Shown: positions 1-10,922 of the stretch, piece by piece
Layout: every line of letters starts with the position of its first letter
Numbering within the stretch: position 1 is the stretch's first letter
Source of the DNA: Elmis aenea
Taxonomy: Eukaryota; Arthropoda; Insecta; Coleoptera; Elmidae
Reading direction: 5' to 3'
DNA: 64,000 nucleotides
NCBI GenBank assembly: GCA_947652605.1
Contig: OX393582.1
Location: forward strand, 12,610,544-12,674,543
Made by a program: the position numbers and the translations under genes
Notes under the pieces: generated by a model
What the model saw: the letters and a program-made list of their open reading frames with translations, nothing else
What the model was told of the DNA's origin: nothing
The model's database searches: none

Positions 1-529
1 ATTACTCTCTGATATTTATAACTTTGTGCAGTACTGAATAAAATATGCACTGTTGCTTTATTTATTTGAACAAATATGACAGTTATAATCAACACAACGC
101 TTTCATCTCTATCAATATTAATGCAAAACATATTTAGTCAAACAAACCAACTTCAAAGAGTGCCAACATTCACCGCGCTATTTTCAGGACGAACAAATTT
201 GACGGGAAAATTTGAGGGTGAAATAACTTCGACGTAACAGTCAATAACACGCATTGATATGATATGGGTTTGTTCAAAGACGTAATAAAAGAAAATTTCA
301 CACTTTATTTTGGCAGTTTTATTCATCACAGAGCATACTTTGCTCTAAAAATATTTCATAAAATGTTATAGTTAAAGATTGCTTGATTATCTCGGAAATA
401 AATACAGTTGTAAGTAAATGAACAAAAAATTTACGACATTTGACAAATACAGTGCTGTAAAAACATAATTGGGGCAAAGTTGCGTAACTATAATACTTTT
501 TTTTTCTTTTTTAAAAATTGACTAAACGT
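1..529. other. AT-rich sequence, nothing identified
   Basis: No coding region, terminal repeat or RNA gene could be supported here. The right edge grades into the fold-back arm that starts near 530. Confidence 0.5.
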
Positions 530-845
530 TGAGTTACCGTTAACACGATGTTTTTATCTTTCACTATATATGTACAATGACAAAATATAAAACGAAGTGT
601 TCTGTAATTGTATAATACTTTGGCTGTTGTAATATTGAGGGCAGCAAAAATTCTTAATTTCTGGATTCCAGATTTGAGCTTTCCAGCGATGAACGATTCT
701 CGTGTTGCATGGTTCCATCGTTGCATGATTCCTGGGTTGGGTGATTTAAGATTTAAATGATTCTACCGGTGCATTTTCCAGATCTGAACATTCCATATTT
801 TAATGTCCCAACTTTTCATGCGGATCCATAACAAACTTTCATAAA
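530..845 (-). repeat. Fold-back element arm with degenerate 16-bp iterons (copy 1)
   Basis: This segment matches the right arm of the fold-back at 46968-48545. Shared landmarks are GTTAACACGATGTTTTTATC near 540, then a TATAAAACG stretch, then a block at about 650-810 built from degenerate 16-bp units whose minus-strand consensus is close to AATCATTCAACNCTGG. The 71-residue frame across it is a by-product of the repeat, because it recurs in the other copies without conserved coding signals. Here the arm is not interrupted, which shows where a retroelement later entered the copy near 47.75 kb. The superfamily is not known. Confidence 0.6.
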
Positions 846-2189
846 TGAGGGGCGCTACTACTGCACGGTTAATTATATTACAATATTTTTAAGTAAATTA
901 GTGTTAAAAATGTAATAAAAACATCCATAAAAGTTACTGCAGACTTACAACAAAACCTCTTATTTCCTTTTTACGTTTCCTTTTACCACAATAATCGTAA
1001 AACTTTACTAATATAAATTTAACGCATACCTAAATTAAATTAACAAGTTTATCCCAAAAACTTTATCAGTACAGAAGATTTTAATAAAACATGGCAAAAA
1101 ACAAAACAATTAAATACAAATATGTTAAAAAACCACTCACAAACATTTAATTATTTTTACAAACTTTTTTTTACTATCCCGGTTTGCAAAATTTGGTTAT
1201 TAAATTCGCATGATAAAGTTCTGTAATTTTACGACATTCTTGCAAAAACGGGACTCCAAATTGACACAACAAAAATTACAAAACAAGTCATAAATATTTG
1301 AACGGTTTCGCAGCATTTATTAACTTAATTACAAACTTTTATGACGGGCCAAATGATACCAACAAAATTAAATTCCGCGCATTATCGTTTTACTCGCAGG
1401 ACCGCGTTTGGTCCGAAAAACATAATGCACTTTGTTTATTCGAAGTGAAAAGTACTAAATACATGGGAATATAGCGAAAACTTTGTACTCCGTGCGCAGA
1501 TGTTATGAAATAAAAACAAATACGCGTTTTTATTTCGTTCCTGAACAAACCCATTAAATACATGAGTACGAAATATTTCGCGTCGTATGCGAAGGAAAAA
1601 ATCTGTTGCACTCAAAACCCCATACGAGCGGAGTTGCGTTTGTAAAGAAATAGGAAGGAAAAAGATGGAAGCAGGTGCTAAACGGTGGGCGTTTGTGTAT
1701 ATTTCCTGCTCGTAAAGATGTGGGTCATCTTTGGGCAATAAAGGTCTGGAAATTACGATGCTGGGCTAATGGAATTTCAGGCAGAAAAACACATATCGCA
1801 TAAACAGAAGTTTTACGCACAAATATGTTTGCTTGAAATTACCTCGGAACAAATTTAAAACATTATGCCAAAACTGTCTAATAACTTCATTTATTTTAGT
1901 ACACTTATGAACAATAAACCGACCTTTAAATTAATACTTACATAAACACTCGAGTCATATAACAACACAGTATATAAACTGTTTAATTAATTCGCTTATT
2001 GTTGATCTAAACCGGCAATAAAAACAATAATGAGTAAATCTACATCAAAAATGCTCCTGGTTTTTATCTGATCATCGCCAAAGTTTTGTAAGTATTATCT
2101 GTTGTGCTACAAATTAATAACTCTCATTTTTAATGCGATCCTTCGAACAAACTATTTCCCTAGCAATGAAAAGTGGTTAAAATCATTTT
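846..2189. other. AT-rich intergenic sequence
   Basis: Overlapping short frames at 1390-1738 read on the minus strand but show no domain, signal peptide or compositional support. No terminal repeats were recognised. Confidence 0.45.
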
Positions 2190-3420
2190 ATATATTATAT
2201 AAATCGGTTCTATAGCGTCTGTTGGCGCTGTCCGATCCGCAGACTGTTCCTTTACCCCTTCCTATCCTACCACTGGTCCTCTTGCAGATGTCTTTCGCTC
2301 GTAGCTCTCTAAATGCCCTCGTTCCACGTCTTTCTGGGTTTGCCTCTTTTTTTCCTTTCAGGAGGGATCCAATCAAGCGTTACTTTTGGCAGCCGATGGT
2401 CTGCAATCCTTCGTACATGTCAGTACCAAATTAGTTGTCTTTCTGCCTCTTGTATTATAGTCCGATTAATTCTTTAATTGTTGTGTACTCTATCTAATCT
2501 AGACATTCTACACGATCTTCTTAGGGCATCCATCTCCAGAGCTTCCAGCCTTCTTTTATCTGCTTCTGTCCATATCCATGCTTCTGCTCCATACAATGCT
2601 ATACTTTTAATAACAGTTTTGTATATGTTGTATTTTCTCCTCTTTGTTGTTTCTTTATTCCACCATATTTCATTTAGCCTTTTTCTATTCGTTGTCGAAT
2701 TTCTTTTTTATCCTTTCCATCATCTTAAATTTTTACACCCAGGTATTGGTAGCTATTGCATTTAGATATTTTCTCTCCTCTTTCTAATTCTAGGTTACCG
2801 GATTCTCCCCCAATACAAGGGTATTTAGTTTTCTCCATGTTCATTGAAAGCACTGCGTTTAGGTATTCTTGTCATGTATTGGAGGTCATCCTTATCTTGG
2901 GGTATAAGCAGCTGGTCTTCCGCAAATTAGAGAGTGAATATATTGCTTTCTCCTATATTTATCCCCATGCCCTTGCATTTTTTTTCCAAGTTCTCAAGGA
3001 GTGTTCAATATATATTCTAAATAGTGTCGGGGACAAGCAACATACTTGTTTTAGTTCTTTCGATGTGTCAAATTCTTTCGACATCTTCCAATATTAACTT
3101 TAATTTTAGTGTCTCGGTATAGTTCTTGGATGGATTTAGTCACTCTACTACTTATGTTTGTTTTTTCTAATGCTTTCCATAATTCCTGGACAGGCACGCT
3201 ATCGTAGGCTTTTGTGAGATCTATGAAAAGTAAATATAAATCTCTTCCTGTACTTATTTTCTTCTCTATTAATTGGGACCTATCTTCAGATAGTATTTTT
3301 TCATGATTTTCTTCCTATTTTTTGGCAGATATTCGTTCCAATAGTATTTGCTTCTTTTCCTTTGAGCTCTGTTAGCTATACATTGCCCTCCCAATCCCAT
3401 TTAGTACTGGATTCTTAAGG
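2190..3420 (-). pseudogene. RTE-type non-LTR reverse transcriptase, 3' part, degenerate
   Basis: Read on the minus strand, this region encodes in broken frames the reverse transcriptase and C-terminal tail of an RTE-like retrotransposon. Near 3150-3230 the frame gives LFIDLTKAYDSVP, the palm motif around the first catalytic aspartate. Near 2900 an ADDQ-like box remains. Near 2500-2640 comes YKTVIKSIALYGAEAWIWT followed by KRRLEALEMDALRRS, the conserved post-RT segment of this clade. The tail near 2250-2400 contains PPERKKRGKPRKTW, the basic segment that normally ends these proteins. Stops and frameshifts separate the blocks and the 5' half (endonuclease, fingers) is absent, so this is a dead 5'-truncated copy. 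It is a different subfamily from the copies at 47.8-48.3 kb and 56.5-58.9 kb. Confidence 0.85.
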
Positions 3421-3998
3421 TGTTAACCCTTGCGATGCGCACATTTCTGTGGACCCAATAGACACAAATGCCATTTACAGTTAGGCCAGTTGTAAAAGCG
3501 TTCCAACAACGGTTAATACCGGCCAATACATTTATTAGTACAAACTTTAGGCATGCGAATAAACCAGTTCATGTGCTTATACATGAGTTGGTAATAAATC
3601 GCTTGTTGGAACAATCCTTCTGTATACAGCTTAACATTACGAACCAAATGGCAAACGTCGTGTTAAGTTGTATGTAAAGCACTTTGTGCAACCTAGTAAT
3701 TGTCTGGTTCACATACAAATTGCGACACCGGCAATGATTAAGTTTTGTAATTACTGTTCTTTCCCTGAAATTAAATCAAGTGGATTAACTAACGCACGTA
3801 TAATTCTCATTCTACAAACCATTACTTACATAAAGGAACTAGGGGAGAACAAATTTTGGTGATTTACGAAACTGTTAAAAGCGTCATATTAGCTTGATTT
3901 ACAGTTGTTTTAACGTCTGCTCTTTTTCAAATTAAAAATGTTTTGTCAGGACAAGTGACCTTTAACATATTTCCAGATACTTAACCGTTCTATACTAG
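3421..3998. other. Unassigned sequence
   Basis: It begins with TTAACCCTTGCGATGCGC, which resembles a piggyBac-type end, but no matching right end was found. Small frames at 3468-3862 have no recognisable features. Confidence 0.4.
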
Positions 3999-4001
3999 TA
4001 A

Positions 4002-5675
4002 CCCAGTTAACATGGTCACGTCTATTTCACGTCATTATATGGTCACTTTTCGTCGGTGACGTCAAATGCCCCATAAATGTCGGCAAAATGACGTCCCATT
4101 TTTGACTTATTTATCACGTCATAAAAATCACGTCTATTTAACGTTGTTTTAACGACATAGTTTTGCTTCAATCTCACGTCATAATGGCAACGTCTGTTTA
4201 ACGTTTATGTAGGTACGTACTTATTGCACAGATGGCAGGTTTAACCGTCGGCCAAAAAACTGGGACTATACATACAGAGTACGGAGATTTCCTCCCCTAA
4301 TTGTAACAGTTGATAGTATGTCCCCTGCCAAGCAAAAAAGTTTTATCACAATAAAATTAGATATGGTTACATCTGAAATTTTCTTTTAAGCTTAAACCTT
4401 AAAGTTTTTGTCCAATATACACAAAATATAGAGCAGGAAATATTTATTTATAGTTTATACTTTATAGTATGGGCATAATAATCATGATGAAATAAGATAT
4501 TAGGTATTTCACGATGCGTATAATGATTTTTGATTTTAGCGCTCTTCTTTTACCAATCGTGAATATTCCAACGGTTTTTATTAACCAATAATAAACATGT
4601 CACGTGGCCAACGTTGCCCTACCCGATAAGCAATCTACTGACGAAGCTGAAGCTACAACAGTTTTAACACGCGTTGCGTTTCTTGGCGAACTCGGAATCA
4701 GATAGTTACTGGTAATAAGTATGAATTCGCCGGTCTTCGTCGGTGTACAGTTTGCAGATAAAACAATTGCGCTTGTTAACAAAATGTGGCTTACTCTATG
4801 TAAGCGGTAGGTGTGTTGGCCGCCATATGAATATCAGCCTGCTTTTGACAAAGCGCTGGTTTCGTCGGAGGCACCATGCGAAAGTTGGAAAACCTTTTCC
4901 ATAATAAGAAATTTCTTTGAATGTGGTAAGTCTCATATTGTAATTATTTTTTCAAAATATAATACTTAGTATTCTGTGTAATTGTGATAATACCTTAGGT
5001 GTATGAATAACTAATCTAACCATTTTTGCTTTAGCACAAATTTTATTTACCGTGCACCGATGCGACGAAGATGGGTTCCGGGGATTCACAAGCTTGCTAA
5101 CACTGTCTCCGTCCCGCCCCGCTATCAAAAACCCAGAACACTGTCTAGCCCATGATGCGTCATTGCAGTCTACAGTGCCAGTGAACTTGAATTAAAAGTG
5201 ATTTGTGTTATCCTTAATTATTTACATGATTTTTGAAAAGTCAACTATGTTAATAATATTATTGCCAAATGTCTTGGACTTCCACTTTAAGAATATTTTG
5301 TTCCTTTTCCTTTTATTCATTCTATAGATTAAGATGTATTATGTGAAATTCATACACGTCTGTAGATTTAAGTTAGTATATAATTTGTGTGTATTAATAA
5401 ATATTTGAGTATTTATAGGATTTTATTTAAAACCCCTAATTCAATTAGACTAAATTATGACGTCTATGGGACCAGATGGAACACGTCTTAATAAAGTCAT
5501 AATAAGGTATGTAGGGACGTCTTTTTTGACGTCGAGTGGACGTTATAATATGACGTCTATGGGATGTGACATTAACCCGTCATTTTTACGTCACTATTAC
5601 GTCATGTTCTTAGGTCATATGACGTTATTGCTGACCAAAGTTTCACGTGAAACTGACGTGACCATGTTTACTGGG
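4002..5675. mobile_element. Inverted-repeat DNA transposon with dense ACGTC motifs
   Basis: The ends are imperfect inverted repeats: CCCAGTTAACATGGTCACGT on the left, and on the right the complement of CCCAGTAAACATGGTCACGT. The flanks are TAA at 3999-4001 and TAA at 5676-5678, consistent with a 3-bp target duplication of PIF/Harbinger type. Both subterminal zones (4010-4210 and 5456-5660) are packed with ACGTC or GACGTC words, including the full palindrome TGACGTCA. The interior has no recognisable transposase. A donor-like GTAAGT near 4924 and an acceptor-like TTTTGCTTTAG near 5034 frame a possible small spliced ORF that ends near 5195. Family assignment rests only on end structure and flank size. 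Confidence 0.65.
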
Positions 5676-5757
5676 TAATAGTAAACTTAAGCGAAATTAT
5701 TATCGTTTGCTTTGTTTATTGCCACTTTTGTTTACGCACTTAAATTAATTTGACATA

Positions 5758-6644
5758 GAGGAGACCGGTGATCAAAATAAGATGGGTAGGTCAAAACAGT
5801 GCCTATAGTTTCTTTCATTTTTATTATATGTCGCCCTAAGCGCTTGTGCAATGTTCATTTACATCCACCTCCCTACCTACATTGCTAGTTTTCATCTGTC
5901 ATAAAGTTTAAGTTTTTGCCAGCCAGAGTCACTATTTTCCGCCTAAAAGTTAATGCGTTGTGTCACCGGTCGAGTGACTTTTAGACGATCTCTAAAATAG
6001 GAACAAAAAAGTACCTAGATTATTACGTTCTGAATTTTGTTGGTTATTGGGGGATGCAATATAATTTGACGTTGGAATCGTGGTTAATTGTGGATCCCTC
6101 CATTTTTTTTTGTGCACACTTGGGGTCAAAAGTAACAGTGTTACAACCAATCCCAATCAATGTTTTTACTTGCAAATGTTCACTCTTAGCACATAATTGG
6201 TGGTTTTCTAGTTTTCTTCGTAGATGAGAACATACAAAACTTGAAGGATCAATTTTCCAATTTGTTGTATTTTTTGTTTTACATTTTTGAATATTTTTTC
6301 ATTCTGCTAAGGTGTATTTTTGAATCAAATTTTAATTTTATTGATGAATACTAATATATGTATTTACCCACTACTTTTGAGCTGTCTAAATTATTTTGCC
6401 GTTACAACTTACCCCGATCATTGTTACTTTTAGCCTTACCGTTAAGGTTGGAAGTAACAGCTGTCTTACTACAGAAAACAATTAAATTTTTCTCATGTGC
6501 TTTACGATACATATGAAATAAATATCTTGGAAGGAAGACAAATGTTCAATCTATCATGAAATCAATTTGTATGTAAAAAACTTGTGCTCTATGAGAAATG
6601 AAATAAAAACAAACAAAAATTTTACTTTCATCCCCGGTATCCCC
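5758..6644. mobile_element. Probable pogo-like non-autonomous element
   Basis: The left end GAGGAGACCGGTGATCAAAA is an imperfect match to the complement of the right end, which reads GGGGATACCGGGGATGAAAG. Both ends are flanked by TA (5756-5757 and 6645-6646). Internal blocks such as GTAACAGTGTTACAACC and ACAACTTACCCC resemble subterminal repeats of pogo-type MITEs. No transposase is visible. The ends are diverged, so the limits are tentative. Confidence 0.4.
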
Positions 6645-6646
6645 TA

Positions 6647-7630
6647 CCTATCACTTATAAGTATTTGATGCATGCTAATGAAACTAATAACGTTTTTTTG
6701 TTACAGGTAAGACTTCGTAGAGTGACTAAAAATAAACAACCAATGACACAAACTATATGTATGGCAGTATAATCGGTAGTATTCCTCTTTTTGGGTAAGT
6801 TTTTTTTTTTAAGTTATTAAACAAAACACGATTTTAGGTCGGTCTTTTAGAAATGTTTATGTTCTCAGATATATAACGAATAAATTGAAATAGATAAAAA
6901 TAATAAATAAGTTGCTTACGATCAATTTTAGATACAAAATGTAAAAAGGTTTGTGATGATATAATTTCAAATCTGTCATACCAATATTTTACAGTAATCA
7001 CAAGAGTTTCGGAAATTACTTTTCATTGGTAACAATAAACGAAACAGATATGAATTACTCTGAAAATTTGACATTTAATTAAAGTAAAGTTTGTTATAAG
7101 ACGGATATGAATTTTAAATCTGACATCTTCTTGGACGCTAGGAAAGTTACGTTAAAAATATTTTATATTTTGAATTGATAAGTTAGTTCTATTCCAATTT
7201 AAAATTAAAGTAATTTCTAGGTAACTTATTTTAAAATCAAAGGTCTGACTGTATTCAAATAAATATAAATAAAAAAATTCCAATCGTTTAATCGTTAATT
7301 TAAGAAATGTTTTAGTGAAAAATACGTACCTAATAAGTTTTTGTTTTATATCGAAAAATGCACTCTTTATACAAATATCTACATACTCCTAGTGTGTACT
7401 TCATTTATATATTTTTTGTTATTTAATATAAATAAGATTTAATCAAAAAAGTTGCTTAAGATTAGTAAATGCAAACCCAAAATTATGTTTTAGTAAACCA
7501 AGTGTTCTTTTTTTTTAGCGCACCAATATACATTTATTATTTAAATTGGACTAATAGGACAAACTGAATATTTTTCATTTCTTTCGTTCAATATCAAATT
7601 CTTTTTAAAAATGTTTGTGGTTTTGGAAAA
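6647..7630. other. AT-rich intergenic sequence
   Basis: No features identified. It runs up to the left LTR, and no target duplication partner for the LTR element was found at its right edge. Confidence 0.45.
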
Positions 7631-7764
7631 TGTAGTGTTTTAATACATATCACTGACAGTATTTTTACAAAAAACCCTCGTAACTAATAAACAACATGTA
7701 ACTAACAATAATATGTAACTAATAAATAACTGTGTAACTGAAACTACCTATAAAATACACTGCA
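7631..7764 (-). repeat. 3' LTR of the Gypsy-type element
   Basis: This 134-bp repeat differs from the copy at 9248-9381 at two positions. The polypurine tract occupies 7765-7772, immediately inside it, which identifies this copy as the 3' LTR of a minus-strand element. Confidence 0.9.
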
Positions 7765-7819
7765 CTCCCTCCATGCTTAAACAGAAACCAATAACATTAT
7801 AACCAATAGGAACGAATAT

Positions 7820-8983
7820 TTAACTGTAAATAAGTCTTTCCGGTTTTCTTGTAATTCTCTTTGATGGCCTTAATTCCACAGCTGCTGGACTCCCCTCATC
7901 ACTCTTCGAATGCAACTTTTGCTCAGGAATCCTCGGTACCTCCACCTCTGATTGTAACGGCTTTTGGATGTTGTCGGATTGTAATGGTCCATGAATGGAG
8001 TCTAGCTGGATTTCAGGTTGTCGTTTTTCTGGTACACACACTACTTGAGGATCACTACTATGTTGACTGTTGGATATTAGTTCACTCTCATTTATTAATG
8101 CATCTGCCTTTCTCATTTGGTCCACATGGTACAGTCTCAATATATCATCCTCTGTCTTTACCACATAAGTTACTCCACTATTCTGTTTTTGTACTATTCC
8201 CGGAACCCACTTTGTCACCTTTGCTTTTGTTACTTTTACCAGAACTCTCTGACCGATGATAAAGTTTGTAAACTTCGGATAGTCTATCGGTTTTCTTATA
8301 TTTTCTCGCCCATATTCGGGTTTTATCATCGTTAACAGAGTCCTCGGCCTTTGTTTTAACATAAGTTCTGCCGGTGATTTCCCATTTACAGAATTAGGTG
8401 TGTTTCTATACTTGAATAACACGTTTACCTGTGTCACGTATATATTGAACGTCTTCTCCTGCACTTCACTATCCCTCTCAATTTTTTTTAATTTGGACTT
8501 TATAATTTGAACCGCTTTCTCTGCCAACCCATTGGACGGCGGATGATAAGGTGGGCTCTTGGTTACCTTTATTTTCTTACTATTACAAAAACTTATAAAT
8601 TCGTCACTACTAAAGGGTTGCCCATTATCGGATACAATTTCATACGGAAACCCAAAAGTTGCGAACACGTTTCTTAGTTTTCTTATTGTCGTCTCTGCAT
8701 TTGCTTGCTTTACTACCCAAGCTTCGATCCACCTAGTGTAACTGTCCATTAGCACAAGAATATTATAATTTTGAAACTTTAGAAAATCAATGTGTACCCG
8801 TTCAAATATTTTACTTGTAGTTGGCCATGGGGCAAGGTTTTTGTATCCCCCTAGGTTTTGTGTTAGTTGACATGTCCTACACCCCGACACTTCTGCTTCT
8901 ATCTCTTTGTCTATGCCTGGCCACCATAAGATTGATCTGGCTTGTAATTTCATTTTGACAATTCCATCATGGTACCTACTCAT
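7820..8983 (-). pseudogene. Gypsy-type integrase (pol C-terminal part)
   Basis: This 387-residue open frame encodes integrase, the enzyme that joins retrotransposon cDNA to chromosomal DNA. A zinc-binding segment shows His5, Cys35 and Cys38; its first histidine lies upstream in another frame. The catalytic core gives D66 (HIDF), D119 (SDNG) and E155 (NGLAEKAV), with DD35E spacing. After about residue 230 a chromodomain-less C-terminal domain follows, including GQRVLVKV and VVKTEDDILRLYHVDQM. The last 90 residues are polar and low in complexity. The frame is uninterrupted, but it is only a fragment of pol: the normal start is lost and the sequence upstream (8984-9033) carries a frameshift and a stop. 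It resembles K02A2.6-like Gypsy polyproteins. Confidence 0.88.
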
Positions 8984-9033
8984 GCAATAAATTCAAGTAA
9001 TGCTTACGTAACGTAGAAGGTATTATTACCCTA

Positions 9034-9270
9034 TCAACATATCAAACATTCTTCGTTTATCGATATTTCTTCTCGCCTCCTAAAATAAGGTAACAAACCT
9101 GGGTCTGTTACTATCTTCGGCCATCCGTTTAAAGTTAGTTCTTTTACTAATGCTAATATTATATCATTTTGTGTTTTTTCCGCAATTTCTTTACTTGACA
9201 TTGGTTCTTTAATGGTATATACACATTCCTCTTCATCTGCAAAAAAATGTAGTGTTTTAATACATATCAC
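9034..9270 (-). pseudogene. Gypsy pol linker upstream of integrase
   Basis: From about residue 12 this frame reads as the pol segment between RNase H and integrase. Marks are EIAEKTQND, LTLNGWP and LLPYFRRREEIS, the usual spacer before the zinc-binding domain. Its first residues are encoded by the LTR and the deletion junction, so they are not native. The frame breaks near 9034 and resumes shifted in the integrase. Confidence 0.75.
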
Positions 9271-9381
9271 TGACAGTATTTTTACAAAAAACTCTCGTAA
9301 CTAATAAACAACATGTAACTAACAATAATATGTAACTAATAAATAACTGTGTAACTAAAACTACCTATAAAATACACTGCA
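9248..9381 (-). repeat. 5' LTR of the Gypsy-type element
   Basis: This is the partner of the repeat at 7631-7764. On the minus strand it starts TGCAGTGTATTTTATAGG. Directly inside lies TTTTTTTGCAGATGAAG, which is pol sequence instead of a primer-binding site, marking the internal deletion. Confidence 0.9.
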
Positions 9382-9802
9382 GACACATAACACATATTAT
9401 AGATTTTGAATTATTTGCGGTTTAATTGATTAAAAATATCGAAAGATAAATATCTTTGAACAATATTAATATTTTGCAATTTAACCAGTCGTGTGAAACA
9501 TAATTAAATTATTATTTTTTAAATGTCCGGTGTATTATTTTAAAAGTTTAACTACCCAGAAACAACTCTAAAAATGCTGTTTTTATAACTCTCCATCAAT
9601 ACTTTCAGAAAACCTAAATAACCCAAAACGAAGGATTTTAGGTGCTCAAAACTGTAAATATGTTTGAAATTGTATTTGAGAATTAACTTTTAGTAAGTTT
9701 AAACAAAACTTTTGGTATAGTTAAAAACCAATTAAAGTTGCGCAATTATAATTCTTATGACATATTTTGCATTGATAGTTTTCTGTATTAAGTATTTTTA
9801 TG
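9382..9802. other. AT-rich sequence
   Basis: Nothing recognised. The last bases, TATTTTTATG, are the left partner of an imperfect hAT target duplication. Confidence 0.45.
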
Positions 9803-10922
9803 CAGGGACTAAAAACGAAAAAAATTCCGTTCGTTTCTGTTCAGAACGAAAACGAAATATATCGTTTTCGTTCTTTTCGTTCTAACCGAAAAATTTCTTT
9901 TTTCGTTTTCGTGAACCGAAATAATAACGGTTAAAACCGGTTTTACAATATTTTTTTTTTCGTCAATAAATCAATTTTTTTCAAGTCACTACAACCCTCT
10001 ATAAATACAATAACAATTTTTGCGTTCAACTAAAATATAAACGATGACGATGGGGCATATTTTAGACTGGCGAACCATCGCCATATTAAATTTACCAAAT
10101 CGTTAAACACATTAACTCATTAACATTTAACCATTCTATTGTTTAACACCCGTAAGCTGCAAAAACACAACGTGATTAGGTTAAATTAGACACACGATCT
10201 TTATCTAAAAATATGAAAATATGGCAAGTGCTGTTTTAAATTTGTTTTAGTACTTAAAACCTATGCATTTGAATTAAATAAGATCCTGCTGTAATTATTT
10301 AAAAAGACAAAAGAATGAATTCAAGTGGATAATTTACTAAATGTTATAAATAAAAAAGATATTTAGAAAAAACTTATATTAACTTGAAAAATATTAACTT
10401 TATAGTTTGTACATACCATACAATATACATTTTCACATTCCGTTAAATCTTACTAGCAACACATCTTCCAATAAATCTTCTTTTACATTAGTCCTTTTCG
10501 AAGTAAGAATAAATTTTACTATTATTATGTCTAAACGCAAATAAAACATACACATTGATAATATATGTCCAATCAAGTGTATATTCTATATTGATGATCT
10601 AAAAAACAAATTAGAAATAGAGAATATCTGTACCGTTAATTCACGTAAATATATGGAGAAAAGTGAAGCTCACTTATTTCAAGTGAGATTTTTTACTGCC
10701 TCGTGGAGTCTCCCCAGCACAGAAGGTAAATTCGCGTTTGTGTTTAACAAATAAAATTGAAATAGCGACAAAACCGGTTAAAACCGGTTTTGGAAAATAT
10801 TTAATTCGTTTTCGTTCTTGAACGAAAAATAATAATTTCGTTTTCGGTTTCGTTTTCGTTCTTAAAAAAATTTCGGTTAATTTCGTTTAACGTTTTCGTT
10901 TTCGTTCCGTTCTCAGTCCCTG
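9803..10922. mobile_element. hAT-type non-autonomous element with AACGAAAACG arrays
   Basis: The terminal inverted repeats are CAGGGACT on the left and AGTCCCTG on the right, typical of hAT elements. The flanks TATTTTTATG and TATTTTATG look like an 8-bp-class target duplication with one indel. Just inside both ends are runs of AACGAAAACG-like words and AAAACCGG palindromes, mirrored about the centre. The middle is AT-rich without a transposase frame. The motif density suggests subterminal transposase-binding sites, although this is inferred from position only. Confidence 0.75.

Larger units (their letters stand above)
7631..9381 (-). mobile_element. Gypsy-type LTR retrotransposon with large internal deletion
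   Basis: The element lies on the minus strand, bounded by two 134-bp LTRs that differ at only two positions (about 98.5% identical). Each LTR begins TGCAGTG and ends CACTACA on the minus strand. The polypurine tract GGAGGGAG sits directly before the 3' LTR. Between the LTRs only the end of pol remains: a linker segment (9034-9270) and the integrase (7820-8983). Gag, protease, reverse transcriptase, RNase H and a normal primer-binding site are missing, so the 5' LTR runs almost straight into pol. No 4-6 bp target duplication is visible: GAAAA lies outside the left LTR and GACAC outside the right. High LTR identity points to recent insertion of an already deleted or later deleted copy. Confidence 0.9.

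Noticed and set aside
511..726. 71-residue minus-strand frame
   Set aside because: It lies in a degenerate 16-bp tandem repeat and similar frames appear in each copy of the repeat, so it is a by-product.
1390..1738. Overlapping short frames
   Set aside because: No domain, signal peptide or codon bias; the sequence is ordinary AT-rich DNA.
3424..3460. TTAACCCTTGCGATGCGC as a piggyBac left end
   Set aside because: No matching right end with TTAA was found within several kilobases.
7861..8741. Plus-strand frames of up to 132 residues
   Set aside because: They are antisense to the integrase frame and have no features of their own.
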